Positions 7,627 to 16,274 of a DNA stretch of 36,287 nucleotides are shown one piece after another. Every line of letters begins with the position of its first letter. The stretch's first letter is position 1. Under the pieces are notes generated by a model. The model saw only the letters and a program-made list of their open reading frames with translations, searched no databases and was not told where the DNA came from. Position numbers and translations under genes: made by a program. The stretch spans positions 1-36,287 of the forward strand of contig JAJFFY010000001.1 of NCBI GenBank assembly GCA_021776415.1. Reading direction: 5' to 3'. This DNA comes from Hyphococcus sp. (GTDB taxonomy: Bacteria > Pseudomonadota > Alphaproteobacteria > Caulobacterales > Parvularculaceae).

Positions 7627-8871
7627 ATGAGTGAAACCATGAAACCGGCGCCGGCGCAATTGAGCTTGCCCACCGCCCGCGATGTCGCGGAGGCGGCTGC
7701 GCGCATTGAAGGTCGAGTGATGCGCACGCCGCTGGTGCGCGCGGAAAAGCTCTCCGCCCTCACCGGCGCCGACATCTGGCTAAAACTGGAATGCTTGCAA
7801 TATACCGGAGCCTTTAAAGAGCGCGGCGCCCTCAACAAGCTCGCGCAGCTCACCAACGCTGAGCGGGCGCGCGGCGTCGTCGCCGCCTCGGCCGGCAATC
7901 ATGCGCAAGGCGTTGCGTTTCACGCCCGCGCGCTCGGCATCGCCGCAACCGTGGTTATGCCGGTGACGACGCCGGACGTTAAAATCCGCCAGACCCGCGA
8001 GCTTGGCGCCGAAGTGATCCGCGCCGGGCACTCTTTCGATGAAGCGCGCGACCATGCCCGCGAATTGGAACGCAGCCGCGATCTGGTGTTTGTGCATCCG
8101 TTTGACGATCCCGACATCATCGCCGGCCAGGGGACGGTTGCGCTGGAAATGCTGGCCGATGGACCGCGCTATGATGCGATGATCGTCCCCATCGGCGGCG
8201 GCGGGTTGATCTCCGGCATGGCGTTGGAGGTGAAGGACCAGCGCCCGGAAATTGATATCATTGGCGTGCAGACGGCTTTATTTCCGTCGATGGCGAATGC
8301 GCTCGACGGCGGCTCGCGCGCGACGGGGGGCGACACGCTCGCCGAAGGCATCGCCGTAAAAGAAGCGGGCGCGATAACCCGCCAGATCGTCCGCACACAT
8401 GTCGACGATATTGTGCTGGTCGATGAACGCACGCTTGAGCGCGCGCTGTCGATGTTGATGAATGAGCAGAAAATCCTAGTCGAGGGCGCGGGCGCGGCGG
8501 GGCTTGCCGCGATCCTTTGCTACAAGGAGCGGTTTAAAGGCAAAACCGTTGGCCTCGTATTATGCGGCGGCAATATTGACGCCCGGCTGCTGTCGATGAT
8601 TTTGATGCGCGACCTCGCGCGCTCGGGGCGCCTGGCGCGGCTTAGAATTCAGCTCCTCGACATGCCCGGCCAGCTGGTGCGGGTCGCCTCGATCATTGCC
8701 GAGCTTGAAGGCAATGTCATCGATGTCGGCCACCATCGCACCTATTCAGACCTGCCCGCCAAAATGACCTGCATGGATGTCACCATCGACACGCAAGGCC
8801 AAGACCATCTCCGGCGGATCATTGAGAGCCTGCAGGCGGCCGGTTATGAAGTTGAAATCGCCGCCTATTGA
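7627..8871 (+). CDS. ilvA: Threonine ammonia-lyase (medium form, with ACT-like C-terminus)
   Basis: This PLP enzyme deaminates threonine to 2-oxobutanoate, the first committed step toward isoleucine or a catabolic route. The PLP lysine is in TGAFKERGA (Lys64). The substrate loop is SAGNHAQG, and the phosphate-binding glycine loop is PIGGGGLISG. Residues from about 325 on form an ACT-like regulatory domain. At 414 aa it fits the medium-length family, shorter than E. coli IlvA (514) and longer than TdcB (329). ATG 7627 has GGATGA 9 bases upstream; a GTG at 7621 is a possible alternative. Whether it is biosynthetic or catabolic cannot be settled from the window, so the symbol is provisional. Confidence 0.92.
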   Translation: MSETMKPAPAQLSLPTARDVAEAAARIEGRVMRTPLVRAEKLSALTGADIWLKLECLQYTGAFKERGALNKLAQLTNAERARGVVAASAGNHAQGVAFHARALGIAATVVMPVTTPDVKIRQTRELGAEVIRAGHSFDEARDHARELERSRDLVFVHPFDDPDIIAGQGTVALEMLADGPRYDAMIVPIGGGGLISGMALEVKDQRPEIDIIGVQTALFPSMANALDGGSRATGGDTLAEGIAVKEAGAITRQIVRTHVDDIVLVDERTLERALSMLMNEQKILVEGAGAAGLAAILCYKERFKGKTVGLVLCGGNIDARLLSMILMRDLARSGRLARLRIQLLDMPGQLVRVASIIAELEGNVIDVGHHRTYSDLPAKMTCMDVTIDTQGQDHLRRIIESLQAAGYEVEIAAY

Positions 8872-9017
8872 GGGCGCATCCTCCGTATCCGGAATTCTTC
8901 TATAGGTTGCGCTACGAGCGCGCCATTCAATCTATGCGCATAAGTTATGGTTAATATATGCGGAAAAATCTTTCTAAAGTTTAATATTGTTGACGCGCCA
9001 ATAACTTTCGTGCTCGA

Positions 9018-9033
9018 TGGCCTCGCGCTTGCA
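9018..9033 (+). promoter_or_regulatory. Candidate sigma-54 promoter
   Basis: TGGCCTCGCGCTTGCA contains the -24 GG (9019-9020) and -12 GC (9031-9032) at exactly the sigma-54 spacing, with TGGC and TTGC both intact. It lies 83 bases before the VPLPA-CTERM-like gene at 9117. PEP-CTERM-type genes are known to be controlled in some bacteria by the PrsK/PrsR sigma-54 system, which makes this match more credible. The gap 8872-9116 holds no gene. Confidence 0.45.
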
Positions 9034-9116
9034 CAACAATCGCAATCCGTAATTAAGCGCGCCACACTGAGTATCAGAATAGTGCGGCAGTAACAGTAAC
9101 CTTGGGGGACTTACCT

Positions 9117-9782
9117 ATGAAAAAAATTCTTACCGCCGCGGTGATCGCGGCGTCCATGGCGTTTGCGCCGGCGCAAGCCGCGCTTATCGATTTTGCCAAC
9201 GAGGCCGACACCAATGGCGAGCGCGGCGTTGCGTCGGGCTCAACGATTGTCATTGACGGCGTCAACATGCGCCTGTCCGGCACGCAAGGGCTCGACATCA
9301 ATCAGCCTTTCGCCGCCAGCCCGTATTTCGACAGAGGCGATGCTGGTCTCGGCGTTTGCAAAGTGCTGACCGGGTCGGCGCAGTGCAGCCCATCGAGCGA
9401 CGACAATGTGACGCTTGGTGAAGCGCTCAAAATTGAATTTCTCAGCGACGACGGCGCAATGTCTGTCGCCCGCGATATTCTCGGCCTTGCATTTGATGAT
9501 GGCGGCCACAGCCCGCTCGGCCTCGGCAATGATGGTCTGGTTCGGATCGTCAACGATAATGGTGATATGACCGCCTTGTTCTCAGTGTTCATCGCCATGG
9601 CTTCGGGCGCCGACGCGTTTTTCAAAAACGTCACAATGATCGAGTTGTTTTACGACAACCAGCAGTTCTATGTGAACGCAATGGACGTTTCGGAAATTCC
9701 GATCCCCGGCGCATTGCCGCTCCTGCTTTCCGGCATTGCCGGTCTCGGCTTTGCCGGACGTCGTCGCAAATCCAAAGCCTAG
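9117..9782 (+). CDS. VPLPA-CTERM/PEP-CTERM-like sorted surface protein
   Basis: The 221-aa protein has an N-terminal signal peptide (MKKILTAAVIAASMAFAPAQA, cleavage after AQA) and a C-terminal tripartite tail: IPIPGALPLLLSG, then a short hydrophobic span, then GRRRKSKA. This is the layout of VPLPA/PEP-CTERM signals that exosortase-type enzymes process at the inner membrane. The body is Asp/Gly-rich, with two Cys near residues 81 and 93, and looks like an extracellular beta-rich domain of unknown role. The start is ATG 9117 with GGGGGA upstream. No exosortase, glycosyltransferase or polysaccharide cluster lies in the window, so the processing enzyme would be encoded elsewhere. Confidence 0.82.
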   Translation: MKKILTAAVIAASMAFAPAQAALIDFANEADTNGERGVASGSTIVIDGVNMRLSGTQGLDINQPFAASPYFDRGDAGLGVCKVLTGSAQCSPSSDDNVTLGEALKIEFLSDDGAMSVARDILGLAFDDGGHSPLGLGNDGLVRIVNDNGDMTALFSVFIAMASGADAFFKNVTMIELFYDNQQFYVNAMDVSEIPIPGALPLLLSGIAGLGFAGRRRKSKA

Positions 9783-9817
9783 AACCACGTTCACAAATGA
9801 TTGGATCATAGACCGTG

Positions 9818-9882
9818 ATCTAGATTCTTTCGTAGTCGCGCATTCACAAAAACCGCACGCACTTTTTGTGAATTCGCTCTAG
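9818..9882. repeat. Intergenic palindromic repeat, copy 2
   Basis: It starts ATCTAGATTCTTT and ends GCTCTAG, matching the edges of the 2501-2569 element. The internal stem here is ATTCACAAAAA / TTTTTGTGAAT (11 bp, perfect). Relative to copy 1 the AAAAA/TTTTT top is retained while the lower pairs change on both arms, so pairing is conserved. It sits 36 bases after the VPLPA-CTERM-like gene. Confidence 0.7.
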
Positions 9883-9908
9883 AGCACCTAGCTCCCAAAA
9901 ACTGGCGC

Positions 9909-9939
9909 CGCCCGCGATCTTAATTAGAGATCGCGGGCG
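9909..9939. terminator. Perfect 12-bp inverted repeat, terminator-like
   Basis: CGCCCGCGATCT and AGATCGCGGGCG pair perfectly around a 7-base loop. No T run follows directly on the plus strand, so it may be a factor-assisted terminator for the gene ending at 9782 or a stabilising hairpin. The rest of 9783-10162 shows no gene. Confidence 0.45.
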
Positions 9940-10162
9940 TTGCTGGTTTTGGCGTCCCTTTTGTGTCGGCAAAGCCCAGACAAGCTCGCCCCAGCCACGC
10001 ATTTCATGGCCTTTGTTCTTGCCGGCGGCTGGTATTTTACTTGACGACGCCTTGTTGATAGCGCGAATTTTATCCACAGGCGCAAGTGAATACGCGCTGG
10101 CGCATTGAATCTGCGCCAATCTCGCTTACTTTCTAAAGATTAGACCTATTGGAGGGGCGTTG

Positions 10163-11701
10163 ATGATGACGGCGAGATTTCACCGAAATACCCGGCAGAT
10201 CAGACCCGCCGATATATTTGCCGGTCTCTTCGCAATTGGCGCGGCAATGTTCGGGCTCTCCGCTTTGGCGCAAAACGCCGCGCCCGCCCCGGCAAAAGAA
10301 GGCGTGATCCTCACCCTCAACGGACCGGTATCGCCGCCGGTCGCTGACTATCTTGCGCGCGAAATCGCCGCTGCATCGGACGCCGGCAAAGAACTCATCA
10401 TTATAGAAATCGACACGCCGGGCGGGCTGATGGATTCCATGAAGACCATCATCAAGGCGATCCTTGCTTCCGATACGCCGGTGGCGACTTATGTCTCGCC
10501 GCAGGGCGCGCGGTCGGCGAGCGCCGGACTTTACATCATGTATTCAGCGCACATCTCCGCCATGGCGCCGGCGACCAATACCGGTGCGGCGACGCCGATA
10601 GAAATTGGCGGCGCGCCTTCGGAAGACAACCCGCTTGAAGAAAACCCTGACGATGGCATCGACGAAGTCACCAATCCCGAACCCACAAGCGGCGGCGAGG
10701 CTGCCGAGGAAGATGAAGAATTGCGCAGCCGCGCCGCAGAGCCGCTGGAGGACAGCGATCGCAAAACCGTCGCGCCGCTTTCCAGTAATAACGCGCTCCG
10801 AGCAAAAGTGATCAACGATTCCGTCGCCTATATCCGTGCGTTGGCCGAAAAACGCGACCGCAACGCCGACTGGGCCGAGGCGGCGGTGCGCGAAGCGGCC
10901 TCGGTGACCGCCAATCAGGCGCTTGAGCTTGGCGTCATTGATCTGATTGCGGACGATATTGACGATCTCCTGACCCAGATTGACGGGCGAACCATCAAAA
11001 CCGCCGCCGGCGAAAAGGTGCTGGAAAGCGCTGATCTCAAGCTTGAGCGCATTGAGCCGACGATGGTTGAAAAAATCCTCGGCTTCATTGCCAATCCCAA
11101 TGTCGCGGTGATTTTGATGTCGCTTGGCACTACCGGCATCATCATCGAGATGTGGAACCCCGGCTCGATCTTCCCCGGTGTGGTCGGCGTCGTCTCGCTG
11201 GCGCTGGCGCTTTATGCGTTTCAGGTGCTGCCATTCAACTGGCTGCCGCTGGCGCTGATGGGGATCGGCGCCGTCTTGATTGTGATTGAGGCCTATACGC
11301 CGACATTCGGCATTGCCGGGCTTTCCGGCATGATGCTGTTCGGCGTCGGCATGTATTTTCTGTTTCCGGAATCTTTACGGGTCTCGCCCTCAGTGATTGG
11401 AACCATTCTTGCCGTCGCTGGCGCGCTTTTGGGGTTGATCTTTTACGCGCTGGTCGCCTCGCGCAGCCACGGGCCGATGATTGGCGCCGAAGCGATCCGC
11501 AAGCGCGAAGGCATTGTTGATGAATGGGATGGCAAGGAAGGCTGGGTGATTGTCGAGGGCGAGCGCTGGCGCGCGCGCGGCGACAAACCGTTGAGCCCCG
11601 GCGACCGCATCCGCGTGGTTGAAGTCGACGGCCTTGTTCTGGTTGTCAAACAGGCCAAAGCTGGCGGTCTTCTGGGCGGATTGCAGCCAAGTCCGGCATA
11701 A
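10163..11701 (+). CDS. nfeD: NfeD family membrane-bound serine protease (long form)
   Basis: The 512-aa protein has a signal/anchor at the N-terminus, a ClpP-like protease domain, several membrane spans (about residues 310-430) and a C-terminal OB-fold domain (EGWVIVEGERWRARGDKPLSPGD). The catalytic Ser is Ser120 in ARSASAGLYI, next to the TPGG oxyanion segment. An acidic insert of roughly 55 residues rich in Glu/Asp/Pro (about 155-210) separates it from the helix carrying the likely catalytic Lys (RAKVINDSVAY). Related proteases cut stomatins and act in membrane quality control. GGAGGGG precedes ATG 10163; the next ATG codon (10166) is also possible. It leads an operon with a short NfeD and a stomatin. 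Confidence 0.9.
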   Translation: MMTARFHRNTRQIRPADIFAGLFAIGAAMFGLSALAQNAAPAPAKEGVILTLNGPVSPPVADYLAREIAAASDAGKELIIIEIDTPGGLMDSMKTIIKAILASDTPVATYVSPQGARSASAGLYIMYSAHISAMAPATNTGAATPIEIGGAPSEDNPLEENPDDGIDEVTNPEPTSGGEAAEEDEELRSRAAEPLEDSDRKTVAPLSSNNALRAKVINDSVAYIRALAEKRDRNADWAEAAVREAASVTANQALELGVIDLIADDIDDLLTQIDGRTIKTAAGEKVLESADLKLERIEPTMVEKILGFIANPNVAVILMSLGTTGIIIEMWNPGSIFPGVVGVVSLALALYAFQVLPFNWLPLALMGIGAVLIVIEAYTPTFGIAGLSGMMLFGVGMYFLFPESLRVSPSVIGTILAVAGALLGLIFYALVASRSHGPMIGAEAIRKREGIVDEWDGKEGWVIVEGERWRARGDKPLSPGDRIRVVEVDGLVLVVKQAKAGGLLGGLQPSPA

Positions 11702-11719
11702 CCATCAAGGCGCTATTGC

Positions 11720-12031
11720 ATGGGCGACGGATTATCCAACCTACCTTCCGCGGGCTTCATGCTCAGCATTTTGGTCGCGGGCGGTGTTGCCGCCCTCGCC
11801 ATCAAGCTGGCATGGGGCGCATCGCAATGGGGCCGCAAAACCCCGCACCGCGTCGGCGGCCAGATGGCCAATGTGAGCGCTGTCGTTGCAGAATGGTCAG
11901 GACAAGAAGGCCGGGTCCGCGCCGGCGGCGAGATTTGGCGGGCGGTCGCGACCGATCCCCTCAACCCCGGCGATGCGGTCGTCGTTACCCGCGTCGATGG
12001 TCTAACACTCGAAGTACGTAAAAAGCAGTGA
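11720..12031 (+). CDS. Short NfeD-like OB-fold membrane protein
   Basis: The 103-aa protein has one membrane span (about residues 12-32) followed by an OB-fold domain: GQEGRVRAGGEIWRAVATD, LNPGDAVVVTRVDGLTLEV. This corresponds to the C-terminal domain of NfeD proteins without the protease. It starts 18 bases after the long NfeD gene and is followed 49 bases later by a stomatin gene. NfeD OB domains act as partners of SPFH proteins, so this is probably the membrane-side scaffold of the same complex. The residues of the OB domain resemble the tail of the upstream protease (EGWVIVEGERWRA), suggesting a duplicated domain. Confidence 0.82.
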   Translation: MGDGLSNLPSAGFMLSILVAGGVAALAIKLAWGASQWGRKTPHRVGGQMANVSAVVAEWSGQEGRVRAGGEIWRAVATDPLNPGDAVVVTRVDGLTLEVRKKQ

Positions 12032-12080
12032 GCTAGGTATTCCGCCGGCAGGCGCCGGCGAGGCAACAAAGGAGAACACC

Positions 12081-12839
12081 ATGCCAGGTTTCGGCATTTT
12101 GGGCATCTTAGGATTCTTTATCATCTTTATCCTGACGAATGTCATCAAGATCTTAAAAGAATACGAAAAAGGCGTCGTCTTTACGCTTGGTCGCGTCGGC
12201 CGTAAGGCGGCTGGGCCGGGCCTGGTGCTATTGATCCCCGGCATCCAGGTGATGCGCAAAGTCGATATGCGAACGCTGGTCCATGACGTGCCAACGCAAG
12301 ACGTGATCTCACAAGACAACGTCTCGGTGAAAGTCAACGCCGTCATCTATTACCGCGTCATCGATTCCGTTCGCGCTATCGTCCAGGTCGAGAACTACAT
12401 GGTGGCGACCAGCCAGCTGGCGCAGACGACGCTGCGATCGGTCCTCGGCAAACACGATCTCGACGAGATGCTGCAGGAGCGCGACAAGCTCAACAAAGAC
12501 ATCCAGGCAATCCTCGACACCCAGACCGAGGCCTGGGGCATCAAGGTCTCCAATGTTGAAATCAAGCATGTGGATGTCGATCAATCGATGATCCGGGCGA
12601 TCGCCAAACAGGCCGAAGCCGAACGCGAGCGGCGTTCGAAAATCATCCTGGCTGAAGGCGAGCAGCAGGCCGCCACCAAGCTTTCCGAGGCGGCGAGTAT
12701 TCTGGCGACCTCATCCGGCGCCATGGAGCTGCGCTATCTCAACGCGCTGCAGGAAATCGCCGGCGACCGCACCAACACCATCGTTTTCCCATTTTCCATG
12801 GAACAGGTCAGCAAAGCCGTCCGCGGCGACAAGTATTGA
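12081..12839 (+). CDS. SPFH/stomatin (slipin) family protein
   Basis: The 252-aa protein has an N-terminal membrane hairpin segment (ILGILGFFIIFILTNVIKIL) and then a full SPFH domain: YEKGVVFTLGRVGRKAAGPG, MRTLVHDVPTQDVIS, AVIYYRVIDSVRAIVQVENY, ATSQLAQTTLRSVLGKHDLDE. The coiled-coil AEAERERRSKIILAEGEQQAA follows. These are hallmark stomatin/slipin elements. Stomatins oligomerise into ring or cage structures on the inner membrane and pair with NfeD proteases. The upstream leader carries AAGGAG 7 bases before ATG. The gene closes the NfeD operon, which ends in a hairpin terminator at 12862-12892. Confidence 0.93.
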   Translation: MPGFGILGILGFFIIFILTNVIKILKEYEKGVVFTLGRVGRKAAGPGLVLLIPGIQVMRKVDMRTLVHDVPTQDVISQDNVSVKVNAVIYYRVIDSVRAIVQVENYMVATSQLAQTTLRSVLGKHDLDEMLQERDKLNKDIQAILDTQTEAWGIKVSNVEIKHVDVDQSMIRAIAKQAEAERERRSKIILAEGEQQAATKLSEAASILATSSGAMELRYLNALQEIAGDRTNTIVFPFSMEQVSKAVRGDKY

Positions 12840-12861
12840 TAACAAAACACCGCATGGAGAA

Positions 12862-12892
12862 AAGAGCGTTGCAACTGCAACGTTCTTTTTTA
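12862..12892 (+). terminator. Intrinsic terminator after stomatin gene
   Basis: AGAGCGTT and AACGTTCT flank a short loop and are followed by a run of six T. It begins 23 bases after the stomatin stop. Confidence 0.75.
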
Positions 12893-13100
12893 TTGCGCCA
12901 CAACCGCCCCACACAGAAATTGTGGGATTTGCGCAACACCTGACGCGGCGATGCAGCAAATAGCTAAAAATACGTCCAAACGCTGCGCGAAACCGCTCAG
13001 TGCAATTGGCCTCGGCGCTATTCTCGTCCATCATAAGGTCAGGGATGATAGGGCCGCTGCGCCTAAGTTAAGCAGTGTTGTATTTACAGGGAGAATATCA

Positions 13101-15836
13101 ATGAAACTCGGGTTAACTGCTAAAGCCTCAATGATTGCGCTTGCAGCTGCGATCGCCGCGCCTCAAGCCGCGATGGCGCAAAGCGCCGATGATGTGATCA
13201 TCGTTACCGGCTCGTTCATCAAGAAGAAAAACCAGTCGGATCTGCCGTCACCGCTACAAACGATAGGCGCATCCAACATTGCAGATATCGGCGCGCAAAA
13301 TATCGCCGACGTTACACAAACGCTGACCATCAACACCGGGGCGCAGAATAATCCTGATGCGTTCACGCAGAACGCCACGACCGGCACATCCAACATCAAC
13401 CTGCGCGGCCTCGGGGTAGGCTCAACGCTCGTGCTCCTCAACGGCAAGCGCCAGGTCCTCTCCGGCTCGCCGACAAATGACGGGATCAACTTTGTCGACA
13501 CATCATCGCTCGTGCCGCTAATCGCGATAGACCGGGTTGAAATTTTGAAAGACGGCGCTTCAGCACTTTACGGCTCCGACGCGGTTGCGGGCGTTGTTAA
13601 CTTCATTACCCGCGAGAATTATGACGGTATTTTATTGTCTGGCGATTACGTAACCCATCAAAGCCAGGGCGACTATGACGAGTTCAATATTCAGGCTCTG
13701 ATCGGCAAGGATTTTGACCGCGGCTCCGTGATGATTGCCGCGAGTTATCTCGAACGCTCCCCACTAACAACGGCGGAACGCCGGCTTTCGCGGCCGCAAG
13801 ACGACACCTCCGCGCTTGGCAATCCGGGGGCGTTTTTCACAACCGCCGCCGGCGTGCCGGTGGCAGGCGTTCCTGCGGGCACGCCTTTGATCGATCCAGG
13901 CTGCGCCGCTGCGGGCGGCTTCCCCTTGCAAGCCAGCGCGACCGCGCCACCGCCATCTTCCGGGATCGGCTTTTGCGGCTTCGATTTCGGCGACTTCTTT
14001 AACCTCGTACCGGACGAAGAACGTTTCGTCGGCATTGCCCGCGCGGAATTTGAACTTTCAGACAACGTTCAGTGGAAAGCCGAATTCAGTTACGCCGACA
14101 ATGAAGCCATTCGCGGCAATTCGCCGACCTTCCCGTTCCTGCAGCTCGGCAGTGCGGTTATCCCCAGCTCCGCTTTCGGGCCCCTGCAAAATCCGTTCAA
14201 TGTCTTCGGCGACACGACGCTTTTGTTCTTCGGACGCGCAAGTGGTAATGGCGGCGCCGTCTCGCCCAATCTGACAACGTCGGAAACATGGCGCGTATCG
14301 ACCAGCCTCGGCGGCGATATCGGCACCGGTTCATGGGAAGTTTCCTTCACTCGCGGCAGCAATCAGTTTGTCGTATCGACCGAAGACACGGTGACCGACC
14401 GCTTCCAGTGCGGACTATCCGGGTTTCAATCTGTACCAGCAGTAGCAGGCCTGACGGCTGGCACGAATTGCACCAGCACCAACCCTGACCTGACTACAGG
14501 CGGGCTGAGCATTCCTTCGGTGGGCACATTTTTTAATCCATTTTCAACGTCATTTTCGACATCGCCGAATGACCCAGCGTTGCTTAGCTATCTCATCGAC
14601 ACGCAGGTTCGCGATTACGAATCTGACGTGACCGTTGTTGAGGGCTTCGTGTCTCAGGAGCTTTTCGACCTGCCGGCTGGTCCGCTCAGCATCGCAGTCG
14701 GTGCGCAGTATCGTGATAACGACCTCTCGCAAACTGTCGACGAGCTTTCTGCCAATGACGCCTTTGCCTTTCTGGTTGGCGGCCGAGATTTTGACGGCTC
14801 ACAAGATGTGTTCGCCTTCTTCGGCGAGGCCTCCGTTCCGATCGCAGAATGGGCCGATCTGCAACTCGCCGTCCGCCATGAGCGCTATGGAGACACCGAA
14901 GGCGGCTCAACAACGGATCCAAAAGTGGCGTTGCTTATTCGCCCGACGGACACGTTTTCACTGCGCGGATCATTCTCGACGTCCTTCCGGGCGCCGTCTG
15001 TGTTCCAGCAGTTTGGCGAAAGCACAACGTTGCAACAGGTTGTTGATCCGCTAAACAGCGTTGCCTTTGTTGCGGTGAGAACACTGGCCCCAGCGGGCGG
15101 CGCGAGGCCGATCTTGCCGGAGGAATCCGAGGCGTTTAATATTGGCGGAAGCTGGGAGCCTGTACCCGGTTTTCAAATTGATGTTGACTACTTCAATTTT
15201 GACTTCACGAACGTCATCATCTCAACTAGCCCGCAAGCCATCCTCAATGCCAATCCAAACGATCCTGCTATTATCAGGGCGCCCTCAGCGATGGGCGATG
15301 GGGTTATCTTGCAAATCAACAATGACTTTGTGAATGCATCGTCGGTTGAAACCTCCGGGCTCGACTTCAGCGTGCGTTATGATATCGAGACAGACCTCGG
15401 CACATTGTCGCCGAGCTTCAACGGTACTTACGTTCTCAACTACGACCTTGTCGATCCGCAAGCAGGCCCTGTTGATGGCGAAGGCGTCAGAAACTTCACC
15501 AATTTCGGCGCGCCAACGCCTGAACTACGGTTCAACGCCGGGCTTGAATGGGCTAGCGGCGCACATTCCGCAAACGTCTTTGTGCGTCATATCGGCAGCT
15601 ATCTCGACGACCAGAACGGCCTCATCGACATCGGCAGCGATACGCGTATCGACTTGCAATATTCGCTGGCGATCAATGAAATTTTGGGACACGATAATGC
15701 AGCCATCTTCACTGTAGGCGGACGCAACATCACCGGCGAAATAGCGCCTCAGGTCTTCACCAATGGCGGCTTTGACAGCCGAGTTCACGACCCGCGCGGC
15801 GCATTGCTCTATTTCGGTCTCGATCTGGAGTTTTAA
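13101..15836 (+). CDS. TonB-dependent outer-membrane receptor
   Basis: The 911-aa receptor starts at ATG 13101 with GGGAGA upstream; an open frame extends to 12951 but has no signal peptide. The signal peptide ends AMA|Q at residue 25. A TonB-box-like VIIVTGSF follows, then the plug domain (about 40-170) with SNINLRGLGVGSTLVLLNGKR, IDRVEILKDGASALYGSDA and GVVNFIT, all classic. The remaining 700 residues form the beta-barrel, with repeated aromatic-ended strands and a terminal Phe (FGLDLEF), the outer-membrane assembly signal. It contains a Cys pair in GCAAAGGFP and IGFCGFDFG. It stands alone between terminators, with no sigma/anti-sigma pair and no substrate-processing genes adjacent, so the ligand cannot be inferred. 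Confidence 0.94.
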   Translation: MKLGLTAKASMIALAAAIAAPQAAMAQSADDVIIVTGSFIKKKNQSDLPSPLQTIGASNIADIGAQNIADVTQTLTINTGAQNNPDAFTQNATTGTSNINLRGLGVGSTLVLLNGKRQVLSGSPTNDGINFVDTSSLVPLIAIDRVEILKDGASALYGSDAVAGVVNFITRENYDGILLSGDYVTHQSQGDYDEFNIQALIGKDFDRGSVMIAASYLERSPLTTAERRLSRPQDDTSALGNPGAFFTTAAGVPVAGVPAGTPLIDPGCAAAGGFPLQASATAPPPSSGIGFCGFDFGDFFNLVPDEERFVGIARAEFELSDNVQWKAEFSYADNEAIRGNSPTFPFLQLGSAVIPSSAFGPLQNPFNVFGDTTLLFFGRASGNGGAVSPNLTTSETWRVSTSLGGDIGTGSWEVSFTRGSNQFVVSTEDTVTDRFQCGLSGFQSVPAVAGLTAGTNCTSTNPDLTTGGLSIPSVGTFFNPFSTSFSTSPNDPALLSYLIDTQVRDYESDVTVVEGFVSQELFDLPAGPLSIAVGAQYRDNDLSQTVDELSANDAFAFLVGGRDFDGSQDVFAFFGEASVPIAEWADLQLAVRHERYGDTEGGSTTDPKVALLIRPTDTFSLRGSFSTSFRAPSVFQQFGESTTLQQVVDPLNSVAFVAVRTLAPAGGARPILPEESEAFNIGGSWEPVPGFQIDVDYFNFDFTNVIISTSPQAILNANPNDPAIIRAPSAMGDGVILQINNDFVNASSVETSGLDFSVRYDIETDLGTLSPSFNGTYVLNYDLVDPQAGPVDGEGVRNFTNFGAPTPELRFNAGLEWASGAHSANVFVRHIGSYLDDQNGLIDIGSDTRIDLQYSLAINEILGHDNAAIFTVGGRNITGEIAPQVFTNGGFDSRVHDPRGALLYFGLDLEF

Positions 15837-15868
15837 TCCCTGCTATTTGCAGCTCACAAAGTTTCGGC

Positions 15869-15901
15869 AAGCCCCTCGCCAAGTGCGAGGGGCTTTTTTA
15901 T
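15869..15901 (+). terminator. Intrinsic terminator after TonB-dependent receptor
   Basis: Stem AAGCCCCTCGC / GCGAGGGGCTT is followed by TTTTT and lies 32 bases after the receptor stop. Strong canonical form. Confidence 0.9.
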
Positions 15902-15941
15902 TGCTGTTGCAGCGCTCTCAATATCCGCTACATCGCTAGAT

Positions 15942-16184
15942 ATGGCGAGCAACGGCTTAACCCTCGACACCAGCGGCTATCGCTGCCCGATCCCGGTGAT
16001 CCGCCTTGAGGCCGCCTTGCGCGGCCTGGCCGATGGCGCCCAAGTCACTGTTATTGCTGATGATCCGGTTGCGGCGGTCGATATTCCCTATTTTTGCCGC
16101 GAGGCCGGGCACCGTGTGACGCGGCTCGAGGCCGCCAAGGGCATTTGCGTCTTTCTGGTCACGCGCGGCGCAAAATCGGCTTAG
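15942..16184 (+). CDS. TusA-family sulfurtransferase
   Basis: The 80-aa protein has the TusA/SirA fold signature: a first strand ending at DTSGYRCPIPVIRL, with the conserved Cys15 in CPxP, then a helix and the strand AQVTVIADDPVAAVDIPYFCREAGH. TusA proteins carry sulfur as a persulfide on this Cys, for tRNA thiolation or other sulfur-transfer pathways. The second Cys (CREAGH) and the DIPYFCREAGHRV segment are usual in this group. No tus or sulfur-oxidation partners are nearby. The ATG at 15942 has no strong Shine-Dalgarno match, but the CPxP position fits this start. Confidence 0.88.
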   Translation: MASNGLTLDTSGYRCPIPVIRLEAALRGLADGAQVTVIADDPVAAVDIPYFCREAGHRVTRLEAAKGICVFLVTRGAKSA

Positions 16185-16236
16185 AGCCCTGCTTTTACAG
16201 CAATATCCAGCCCCCCGCCGCCACTGGGCTTTTGCT

Positions 16237-16251
16237 TTAAAAATTGGTTAA
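16237..16251. promoter_or_regulatory. Candidate CtrA box
   Basis: TTAA-AAATTGG-TTAA is a perfect match to the TTAA-N7-TTAA core recognised by CtrA in alphaproteobacteria. It lies 24 bases before the possible small ORF at 16275 and about 140 bases before the SEL1 gene at 16389. Confidence 0.4.
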
Positions 16252-16274
16252 GGTTAATCTGGAGCGGGGCGCAA

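Noticed and set aside
9844..10119. A 91-codon minus-strand frame after the VPLPA-CTERM-like gene
   Set aside because: It covers the repeat element and a perfect inverted repeat and has no domain or ribosome site.
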